Assembly (NCBI RefSeq): GCF_026340305.1
Contig: NZ_JAPEPI010000006.1
Location: forward strand, 35,644-99,643
DNA: 64,000 nt
DNA from: Streptomyces sp. NBC_01381
GTDB lineage: Bacteria > Actinomycetota > Actinomycetes > Streptomycetales > Streptomycetaceae
Reading direction: 5' to 3'
Position numbers and translations under genes: made by a program
In this document: positions 51,436 to 58,900 of the stretch, one piece after another
Layout: the number at the start of each line of letters is the position of its first letter
Numbering within the stretch: position 1 is the first letter of the stretch
The notes under the pieces: model-generated
Seen by the model: only the letters and a program-made list of their open reading frames with translations
Told to the model about the DNA's origin: nothing
Database searches by the model: none

Positions 51436-52299
51436 TCATGCCGCGGCCGCCCACAGCGGGGCCGCCGCACGCAGGCGCACCACCGCGCGCCGCCGCTTCT
51501 GCCGGATTGCCGCCGCGCTCACCCCCGCCGCGCGGGCCGCGGCAAGGTCCTCCACCGCGCCGGCCTCGCGGTAGTGATCCGAGATCGCGGCTGCCGCATC
51601 CGTGGTCAGGTGCTTCTCTGCCAGCGCCCACACCAGGAGTTCGACCAGCTCGCCGCGGGCCCCGGCGAGCTCTTCCACCGGCTCCGCGGCTTTCCTGAGA
51701 CCGGCGGCTTCCGCGGCGTTGGCCAGCAGCACGACCTCGGCCTGCGCCAGCGGATCCGCCACCGAGCCCTCGCGCAGCTCCTTCTCGCCGGGCAGCTCCT
51801 CGCCGCTGGGCGCGAACTCCCGCCCCAACTCACGCGAGACGATGTGCCACAGCTCCAGGCGCAGATTCCGCGCCAGCTGCCGGTGGCGCCGCTCGATGGG
51901 GAAGGAGCGCACCACCTGATACAGCGCGGCGACGACCAGCTGCGCCACGTCGGTGAACTCCTCGCCCGCCCGCAGGCACCGCCGCGTCATCCGCACAGCG
52001 CCGGGCAGCATCGCCTGCACCACTACCCGGGCCGCCAGCTGCGCCTGCTCGCCCTCGCTCACCGCGCGTTCGAGCAGCACCGTCAGCCAGGCGTCGCTGA
52101 AGCGCCGCCCCTCCTCCTGCGAGCGCTGCTGCAGGAGGTCGTGGAGCTCGTCCAGGCGGTGCGGCGTCTGCTCGTCGACGACGCCCGCCTCGATCAGCCA
52201 GCCGCGCACCTGAGCAGCGGGAGCGGGGCGGTCGCACAGCCAACGCCACTCGGCGTTCAGGCGATTGACCACGTTGTTGTCGACGTGCGCGGTGTTCAC
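51436..52299 (-). CDS. Sigma-factor-like regulator
   Basis: A 287-residue protein. Residues about 80-150 look like sigma region 2 (AARVVVQAMLPGAVRMTRRC, FTDVAQLVVAALYQVVRSFP, RQLARNLRLELWHIVSRELG), and residues about 225-280 like region 4 with a helix-turn-helix (AARAAGVSAAAIRQKRRRAV). This order and length fit an ECF-like or divergent group of sigma-70 proteins. GTG 52299 with GAGGAG 7 nt upstream is better than ATG 52320. It lies directly upstream of the promoter motif at 51367, making it the best candidate for the factor reading the four motifs. A plain HTH protein is the alternative. Confidence 0.6.
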   Translation of the reverse strand: MNTAHVDNNVVNRLNAEWRWLCDRPAPAAQVRGWLIEAGVVDEQTPHRLDELHDLLQQRSQEEGRRFSDAWLTVLLERAVSEGEQAQLAARVVVQAMLPGAVRMTRRCLRAGEEFTDVAQLVVAALYQVVRSFPIERRHRQLARNLRLELWHIVSRELGREFAPSGEELPGEKELREGSVADPLAQAEVVLLANAAEAAGLRKAAEPVEELAGARGELVELLVWALAEKHLTTDAAAAISDHYREAGAVEDLAAARAAGVSAAAIRQKRRRAVVRLRAAAPLWAAAA

Positions 52300-52392
52300 G
52301 GCAGGCTCCTCTCGGATCAACTGCCGTGAACCATCGCCACCGCCCCTTACCTAACTGCTTCCCCAATCACGGCAAAAGGCCAGGTCAGAGCC

Positions 52393-52465
52393 GGGTAACC
52401 GCAGATTCACCGAAGTGGCGCACACGTGGGTAACCGGCTGCGGGCGACAGCGATCCCGGTTACCG
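52393..52465. promoter_or_regulatory. Three GGGTAACCG-type sites in the divergent region
   Basis: GGGTAACCG at 52393-52401 and 52428-52436 and CGGTTACCG at 52457-52465, between the leftward sigma-like gene and the rightward 52624 gene. The same motif recurs in the gap at 18420-18551 and once at 56471. The 300-bp stretch 52300-52623 holds no gene I can support. Confidence 0.5.
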
Positions 52466-52623
52466 CACCGGGAAGGAGCCGGTCCGTGACTACCCCGCCC
52501 GGAAAGGCGGTCCAGCGGCAGGCGATGCCCGGCCCGTCAGCCGTGTCAGCTCGCTGTGAGAGCAGATCGGCTGGTCAGCATGAATGCGGGTCGCCTATCA
52601 CCCTCGCGCTCGTTGTGCGGAGT

Positions 52624-53055
52624 ATGAGTACGACTGATACCCCGGCAGAGGCGGAGAGCGTGCTGAGGGAGGAGTTCCGGCGGTGTCTGCTGGTGGACCC
52701 GAAGCAGGCTCTGGCCATGGTGGAAGGACTCGTGCTCTTCATGCACGTGGAGACCGGATATGCCACGCAGGCCGCACGCGGCTCCGGGGTGAGTTGGCGG
52801 GAGATCGGCAGAGCCATGGCGCTGGTCGACGACGCCGGAATTCTGCTCCGTCAGGCCGCCGCACTGTTTCTGGGCTTGCCCGCCGCTGATCGTGCAGCGG
52901 AACGGGAGATGGTCGCCCAGGCGCTCGCAGAGCAAAGGGAGTATGAGGAAGACGAGGCTGCGGAGTTGCTGGGCGAGCCGAGGGATCGGGAACCGGATGT
53001 CTGGGCGGCTGCCGTTGACCGGTTCCGTCGTGGGGTGCACGGCCAAGCTCTGTGA
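52624..53055 (+). CDS. Unknown helical protein
   Basis: A 143-residue acidic protein. FRRCLLVDPKQALAMVEGLV is followed by SGVSWREIGRAMALVDDAGI, a helix-turn-helix-like stretch, and a charged tail. ATG 52624 was chosen as the first start in coding-like sequence; no strong ribosome site (GCGGAG at 52617-52622 is close). It sits behind the GGGTAACCG sites, opposite to the sigma-like gene. Could be a small DNA-binding protein, unproven. Confidence 0.6.
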   Translation: MSTTDTPAEAESVLREEFRRCLLVDPKQALAMVEGLVLFMHVETGYATQAARGSGVSWREIGRAMALVDDAGILLRQAAALFLGLPAADRAAEREMVAQALAEQREYEEDEAAELLGEPRDREPDVWAAAVDRFRRGVHGQAL

Positions 53056-53124
53056 CAGATAGCTGAGTGACGTGACCGCGGAGCTTGCTGCCTTCCTGCT
53101 ATCAGATGCCCGTTGCCCGAAGGG

Positions 53125-54117
53125 TCAGGAGGACCCGCTAGAGCGGGAAGGAGCGGCGGGCAGGGCCTGCACCGCAGCTTCCTTCGCGGCGATCAACGCA
53201 GTCGTGAACCGGTCAGCTACCGCAGCCGCTTCGTTGGACATCTGCCCCAGTCCGTCGACGGCAACTTCGGTGCGCGCGGTGGAGGCGAGGAAGTCGAGCA
53301 ACTCGCCGCTGTCCCTCTCGAGCTGCTCGACCTGGCGCAGTTCCTGGAGACGGGCGTCGGCCTCGGCGGTCTGCGCCGCGAAGGCCTCGATCGCCTCGAC
53401 CTGCCGCTCGAGGTCTCCGAGCCCAGTGGCAAGCGCGCTCTTCCTGGCCTTGAGGAGCCCGGCCGCCTCCCCGCTCTGCACGTCGCTGGGTGTCTCGTCG
53501 ATGAGTCGGCTGTATGTGGCCAGGGAGCGGGCTACGTCCCAGAACTGGGCGGGGAGCTGGAGCTCCGCATGCTGCCGGTCGATCAGATCGCGGGCGAGGA
53601 CCTCGGAGCCGAGGACCTGGCGCGCCGCAGTGCGCGCCCGCCGCAGGAGGGCCGAGGCATCCTCGGTGAGCTGAGAAGGCAGCACAAACCGGTCCCGTGC
53701 CGTGCGGACCTCCTTCCAGATCCGGGTCCAGTCGTGGGCGAGCATGGTCCCGATGACGATCCAGGCGCCAGCCACACCAGCAGCCAACGGCAGGATGGAG
53801 CCCAGCAAGTCCGCGGCGCGGCTGAACATGTAGTGCCAAGCACCCATGTTGCTGGAGTATTCGGCCGAGGCCGTGCTGTCCGCGTTCTTGTCGAGCAACC
53901 ACCACAGGCCCGTTCCCGCGCCCAGCGGAACACCGGCACGGATCAGGTAGGGCACCGCATCCCACAGGGCAGACCGCGTCGGCAGCGCGGGATCGCCATA
54001 GCTCTGCAGATCCGAAGGCGAGGTCTTGTACAAGAACTTGCGCACATGGGCGGGCAGACCGGGATCAACCACAGGCGATGTATCGCTGGACCCGAGCAAC
54101 GCCTCAGCATCCCGCAT
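53125..54117 (-). CDS. Membrane protein with coiled-coil C-terminus
   Basis: A 330-residue protein. Two hydrophobic regions (AVPYLIRAGVPLGAGTGLWW at about 47-66, ADLLGSILPLAAGVAGAWIV at about 95-114) precede a long helical part with a coiled coil (ALATGLGDLERQVEAIEAFA, RLQELRQVEQLERDSGELLD). No family recognised. ATG 54117 has GAGGGG upstream; earlier in-frame starts at 54141 and 54150 exist. It is single between convergent and unrelated genes. Confidence 0.6.
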   Translation of the reverse strand: MRDAEALLGSSDTSPVVDPGLPAHVRKFLYKTSPSDLQSYGDPALPTRSALWDAVPYLIRAGVPLGAGTGLWWLLDKNADSTASAEYSSNMGAWHYMFSRAADLLGSILPLAAGVAGAWIVIGTMLAHDWTRIWKEVRTARDRFVLPSQLTEDASALLRRARTAARQVLGSEVLARDLIDRQHAELQLPAQFWDVARSLATYSRLIDETPSDVQSGEAAGLLKARKSALATGLGDLERQVEAIEAFAAQTAEADARLQELRQVEQLERDSGELLDFLASTARTEVAVDGLGQMSNEAAAVADRFTTALIAAKEAAVQALPAAPSRSSGSS

Positions 54118-54206
54118 GGCCCCTCGCCCTCTTCGCGTCATGCCCCGCATTGTGCCCGCTCCGATGAAGGCCAGGCCAGGAGGCAGAAAACTCTCTGATC
54201 AGCAGC

Positions 54207-54410
54207 TCAGTCCAGTGCCGGGATGCGGCCGGCGAGCTGGACGACGAACGCCGCCGCGAGCTCGCCCGCCTCGCCTTCGTCATTGGCGCTGATCCAGTGC
54301 GCCAGCTCAAGCGCCACTCTCGCCTCACCCAGGCTCATGACGGGCACCCGCTCCTCCTGGCCCTCGAGAAGATCCCATGCCGTGCTGAGGTCGATCGCCG
54401 CGTCGCTCAT
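54207..54410 (-). CDS. Small unknown protein
   Basis: A 67-residue helical protein (MSDAAIDLSTAWDLLEGQEE, ARVALELAHWISANDEGEAG, AAAFVVQLAGRIPALD). Coding-like sequence extends upstream of ATG 54410 in frame for about 15 codons without a good start, so it may be longer or a remnant. Ribosome site weak. No function inferred. Confidence 0.4.
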   Translation of the reverse strand: MSDAAIDLSTAWDLLEGQEERVPVMSLGEARVALELAHWISANDEGEAGELAAAFVVQLAGRIPALD

Positions 54411-54499
54411 CGCATCCGACAACGCGGAGAGGGAAGCATGGTTACGTACGTAGGCCCGGCGGGCGCCTCGTGTGCGGGCAACTGGGCTGTGCGGATTGG

Positions 54500-55159
54500 C
54501 TACGCCCGTACAGCTGACACCATCAGCGTTCCCGCCTTGCCGTCGTCGGGCGCGTCCAGCACGTAGGCCTCGACCTGGGTGAAGCCGTGCCGTTTGAGCA
54601 GGTCCGCCCAAGTGTGGGGCGGGTACTGCCAGCGCAGCACCGTGAGTTCTGCCTGCTCCAGGTGTTTGCCGCCCATAGCCTGGGGGCCGTAGACGCTGGC
54701 GGCGGGCATGGCCTGGCTGAAGGCCAGGACGCCGCCGCGGTCGAGGCGTCCAAAGATCAGAGGGAGCAGTTCGTCGGGGTCGGTGAACCACAGCGCCCCC
54801 CACACCGAGTAGACCGCGTCATAGACGCTCTCGTCGCGGCGCAGGAAGTCGCAGGCGTCGGCCTGCACGAAGTGCACGTTGGGCTCGGCGTTCCACCAGG
54901 AGCGAGCCCGTTCCACCTGGACATGGGACAGGTCGACGCCGGTTACCTTCACGCCCTGGCGGGCCAGGAACACCGCTTCCTTGCCTTGCGCGGGCCCCAG
55001 GTCCAGGGCCCGGCGCGGGGCGCCGAGCAGCTCGGCGCCGGGCCCGTGGCCGCCGTACTGAGTCCACTCGAACTCGGGCTGCGGGGCCGGTGCGTTGGGG
55101 TCGTGCGCGGGCAGGTAGCGGTCCCAGTACTCGGCGGCGGTGTGGGGCGCGGTGGGCAT
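54500..55159 (-). CDS. SAM-dependent methyltransferase, class I
   Basis: A 219-residue methyltransferase. Motif I is LDLGPAQGKEAVFLA (about 52-66), with the acidic end of strand 2 in VTGVDLSHVQ, motif for the adenine pocket VQADACDFL and the post-strand-4 region VYSVWGALWFTDPDEL. The C-terminal part (HGFTQVEAYVLD) is the usual end of small-molecule methyltransferases. The substrate cannot be told. Start ATG 55159. It is unlike DNA methyltransferases (no DPPY or PC motif), so a modification enzyme of plasmid DNA is unlikely. Confidence 0.82.
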   Translation of the reverse strand: MPTAPHTAAEYWDRYLPAHDPNAPAPQPEFEWTQYGGHGPGAELLGAPRRALDLGPAQGKEAVFLARQGVKVTGVDLSHVQVERARSWWNAEPNVHFVQADACDFLRRDESVYDAVYSVWGALWFTDPDELLPLIFGRLDRGGVLAFSQAMPAASVYGPQAMGGKHLEQAELTVLRWQYPPHTWADLLKRHGFTQVEAYVLDAPDDGKAGTLMVSAVRA

Positions 55160-55268
55160 GGGGCTCCTTGGGAGGCCGGTGGGACCCGCTCTGTGAGCTG
55201 GTCACCGTACCGGCGAGCCGCACCCCGCGCCGGGGAACGACGTGCCCTGCCCGCATCTGCACGCGCGA

Positions 55269-55300
55269 GGGCCCGGGGCGCTCCTCACGCCCCCGGGCCC
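55269..55300 (-). terminator. Terminator after the HNH nuclease gene
   Basis: GGGCCCGGGGCG (55269-55280) pairs with CGCCCCCGGGCCC (55288-55300) with one bulged base and a 7-nt loop, 37 nt downstream of the HNH gene on the minus strand. Confidence 0.65.
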
Positions 55301-55336
55301 GACCGCTTCCGGTAGTTCAGTGGCCGTCGTGCTGGG

Positions 55337-55996
55337 CTACCGCGCCCGCTCGACCTCGATCAGTGTGTTGGGGCACTCGTTCAGTGTGCTGGCGAGCTTG
55401 GCAGCTTCGGCCGGGTCGACGGCGAGGGACCACCTCGTCTTGATCGTGACCCAGGTGGTCACGTACTCGCAGTGGTAGCCCGCGGCCGGCGGCATCCACG
55501 TCGCGGGGTCTTGATCCGCCTTACTCCTGTTGCTGGCCGCGGTGACCGCGATCAACGACCTCGTGTCATCGAGGTCGTTGGCGTACGCCTCGCGCTCCTT
55601 GGGAGTCCAGGCGGAGGCGCCGGAATCCCAGCTTTCGGCGAGCGGGACGTAGTGGTCGATGTCGAGGGCGCGAGGGCCGTCGACGTATTGGTCGTCGTAG
55701 GGGCTGTACCAGCGTCCGCCAGTGAGGGTGCAGCGCCCGGTGCGGTCGGGGGCAGTGACAGCTTCGTCGAGAAGGACCTCGGACCGCGTTGAGCAGCCGT
55801 CACGGTCAGCGTCGATCCAGTGGCGGAAGAGGTCTCGGTCGTAGCCGGTGCGGACCTCGTCGGTGACGGTCAGTGCGGCGAGGGCATCGCGGACGGGCAG
55901 GTTGATGGTGTCGCCGGGGTCGGCAGCGTGGACCGAGGTGGTGGGGGCGAGCAGGGCGGCAAGGGCAGCCAGGACGGCTGCGGCGCGGATGCGCAC
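55337..55996 (-). CDS. Secreted HNH-family nuclease (DUF1524-like)
   Basis: A 219-residue protein with a signal peptide (MRIRAAAVLAALAALLAPTT, cut near SVHA) and an HNH-type core: ALDIDHYVPLAESWDSGASA carries the DH pair, followed by the asparagine region VTAASNRSKADQDPATW. Cysteines (DGCSTRSE, TGRCTLTG, YHCEYV, NECPNT) suggest disulfides, as expected outside the cell. Secreted HNH nucleases of this kind are common in Streptomyces. GTG 55996 has GGAGGAGCC upstream. The first 127 nt overlap, in another frame, the tail of the long upstream reading frame. Confidence 0.82.
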   Translation of the reverse strand: MRIRAAAVLAALAALLAPTTSVHAADPGDTINLPVRDALAALTVTDEVRTGYDRDLFRHWIDADRDGCSTRSEVLLDEAVTAPDRTGRCTLTGGRWYSPYDDQYVDGPRALDIDHYVPLAESWDSGASAWTPKEREAYANDLDDTRSLIAVTAASNRSKADQDPATWMPPAAGYHCEYVTTWVTIKTRWSLAVDPAEAAKLASTLNECPNTLIEVERAR

Positions 55997-58900
55997 GGGC
56001 TCCTCCGAAGGTCACGAAACGGGTCGTGATCTTCGTAGCGGGAGGCGATGGTGCGCCGGGCCGGATTCCTTGGGTGCGCCACTCGCGTGGGCGGTAAGTC
56101 GGATGTTCGCACCGTCAGCTTCACCACGACTCGACGACCGCCGACGGGCAGCTCGGCCAGCCGCCGTACGTATCTGCTGTGCACTCGACCGGAAGGTGCC
56201 GAGCAGTCCGGGCACCTCAACACCCTCACCCCACCGTGTGCTTCGGCCACCACCAGCCCGTTCAACTCGGCGAAACGGTCGAGCAACAACTTTGCCGCCA
56301 TGGGCGCCTTCATCGCCGGGCCCAGTGGGGCAGAACGAGCGGGGTATGCCGGGCAAGCAAGTACCGGCGTAACTACCGGCGTAACTACCGGCCTAGGTAC
56401 CGGCGTAACTACCGGCGTAACTACCGGCGTCGAAGCGGGCTGCCTGATGTTCGTGCAGGTCAGACGTGCTGGGTAACCGGGAATGGGCCGCTGACACCTC
56501 TTCTCCCATGTGGAGAAGAGGGTCTTCTTCTCCTGGGGGCGCGGAGTGTGGCGCAGCTGCTCGTGCCGCGTGCCGCTGTGGGCATGCGCCGCTGCGGTCC
56601 GCGGCCCTCGCGCGCCGGGGTTCGCCGACGGGGCCGGCACAGGCGCCGCCGGAGCAGCGTCGGGCGTCCGGCCGCGCCCGTCCGGGACCGGGGCGGGGTG
56701 CTCGGCCTCTGGGGCGGGCTCGCCCGTGCACGGGGCGGACATCATCCCGTGGGGCGTGCGCAGACGCCGTGCCCAGCTCTTGCGTTCGTCGCTGGTCATC
56801 CAGGACCGGCCCGCTACGTGCGACAGGCGAGCTCTGTACGCGTCCGCTTCGGTCGCATGGATTCCTGCGGGCCACGTGTGGCACAGAGCCAGAGCCTCCC
56901 GTCCGGCGTGCGATGCCATAAGGACCGCCCACCGGCCGTCGCCTTCCCCGCGTACCCTTCCCCGCGTCAGGAATCCCCCGTCGTACAGAGCTTGGACCCG
57001 CTCAGCTTTTACAGGGCGCGCGCCGGCTGAGGCAGTCAGAGCGACGAACCGATTGCCGGTCAGCATGCGTAGACGGCCAGCCTCCGCGGCTTCCATGACC
57101 TTGATGTGAGCGTGAGCCCATCCCAGTGTGGGGACGTAGTCCTGCGCGCGAATCCAGCGCAGATAGTGCCGTGTGCGGTCCGACTCCCACTGGGCCGGAG
57201 CGCCGGTCTCTTCGTCCGCCGGGAGCCAGTACTCGGCCTGCGGGGGTTCGACACCCGGCACGGCGCCACCCTCCGCCTCCCAAGCATCGACCCCACACGG
57301 GTCACTGACTACGTCGACCGCGGAGACAGGGGCGGGGGGAACGCTCGATGGCGCCCTGTCCGCAGAACCCGCCGCTGCGGGGGCGATTTCCTCGTACGTC
57401 ACGGCGTCGCCCCACTCGGCCAGAACATCGGCGGGGGTCAACGGCGTCGGTGCCTTGGGCGCCTTGAGGGGGCTCGGCGCCGGAGTCCACGTCGGTGCGG
57501 GAGCGGTCGCCGCATCCTCGATCGTCCCGCGGATCGTCGCTTCGAACGTGCGACGCTCTTCGACTCGGGCGAGCATGAGCGCTTCGGCCTGCTCGCGGGA
57601 CCGGATCGGCTTTCGGTCGGCGGTGCGAACCTGCTCGGTCTTGCGCCACGTGCGGGGGGATTTCCGCAGGTCGGCAGGGTGCTTGTCCTGGCGGGTGATG
57701 AACCACTCACCCTTGTGGCACGCAACCCAGAAGCGATGTCCGCGCCACGATGCCACGACCTCCCACCGCTGCGGAATCGACTCCTCGCGCCAGCACAGCA
57801 CCACGCGCGCGGAATCGTCAGGATTTCCCTTGGAGCGCTGCGGGCCCTTGGCCATCATGGCCAGAGTGTTGCGGGCGTTGCTGTCGGCAGCGCGCGCGTT
57901 GGCTTCCCTGTCCTTGGCCCACCACGCTTCCGGGGTCGGAACGTCGGAAGGCGTCGCAGCGTCGACCGGTACGGCGGGGGCGACCGGAACGACCGTGGCG
58001 AACCCGCGGACGTCGGACTGGTGGGAGGAGACCAGGACTCCTCGCTGCCACGTGCGCCGGCCAGCGGTCGCGCGAACCCCCGCCGTGGTGAGCGCGTCCT
58101 CGATGTCCCAGTCGCTCACGTCCGCCATGACCCGTGCGGGCGCGTCCCCGCAACCGCGGGCAGTGACCGGCACATGCCCGCCGTGCACGAAGCCGCACGC
58201 GCACCTCGTGCGGAGCAGCACCCCGCCGCTCCGGTAATCGACGACTTCCGCCGTCGCGGGGGCGCACCCGGCGGGAGCACTCGGCGCCGGAGTGGTGTCG
58301 GCCAGCGCGGCAGGCTGGCCACCTTCCGGGGCGCGCGGCACCTCAACTCCGGGGCAGGCGCCACCCTCCGACTCCCACGCGTCGACCGCTCCGGGGTCCG
58401 CCTGAACGTCGCCAGCAACCGGGGGCGCTACCGGCGCCACGCGCGGCAGCCTCAGTCCACCCCGCTGCGCGAACTCCCACAGCTCCGCCGCCGCCTTTGC
58501 TGCTGCTGCCGCGTACCGCGCCACCGTGTCACCGAACTCAAAGCCCCGGGCGCGGTAAGCGCGCTCGGCCTCCGTCGCCGCTTCCCGCGCGCGGCGCGCC
58601 ACGGCCCACAGCGCGTCCCAGACTTCATCGGTCAGGTCATTCATGTGCGGCCGGATCGCGTCGTACGCGACCTGCGCCCGCGCAGCCTCCGTCCGGGCCT
58701 TCCCGAGCATCACGGCGCCCGTGGCAGCGTCCGCCGCCGCAACCGCTTCACGCTGCCGCAGGACGGCCGCACCGTAGGCCTGCGACTCCGCCGCAGCGCA
58801 CACGTACTCCGGCCGGTTGGCGATCATCCACTCGGCGAACGCGCGGCCGACCGCACCCCACGTTCCGGCCACGGGGGTGCCGTCGGGCAGCGTGCCCCGG

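Noticed and set aside
54500..55337. Restriction-modification pair of methyltransferase and HNH nuclease
   Set aside because: The methyltransferase lacks DNA methylase motifs and the HNH protein has a signal peptide, so it acts outside the cell; a terminator separates them.
56361..56432. CRISPR array
   Set aside because: Units are directly adjacent 12-mers without spacers, a plain tandem repeat.
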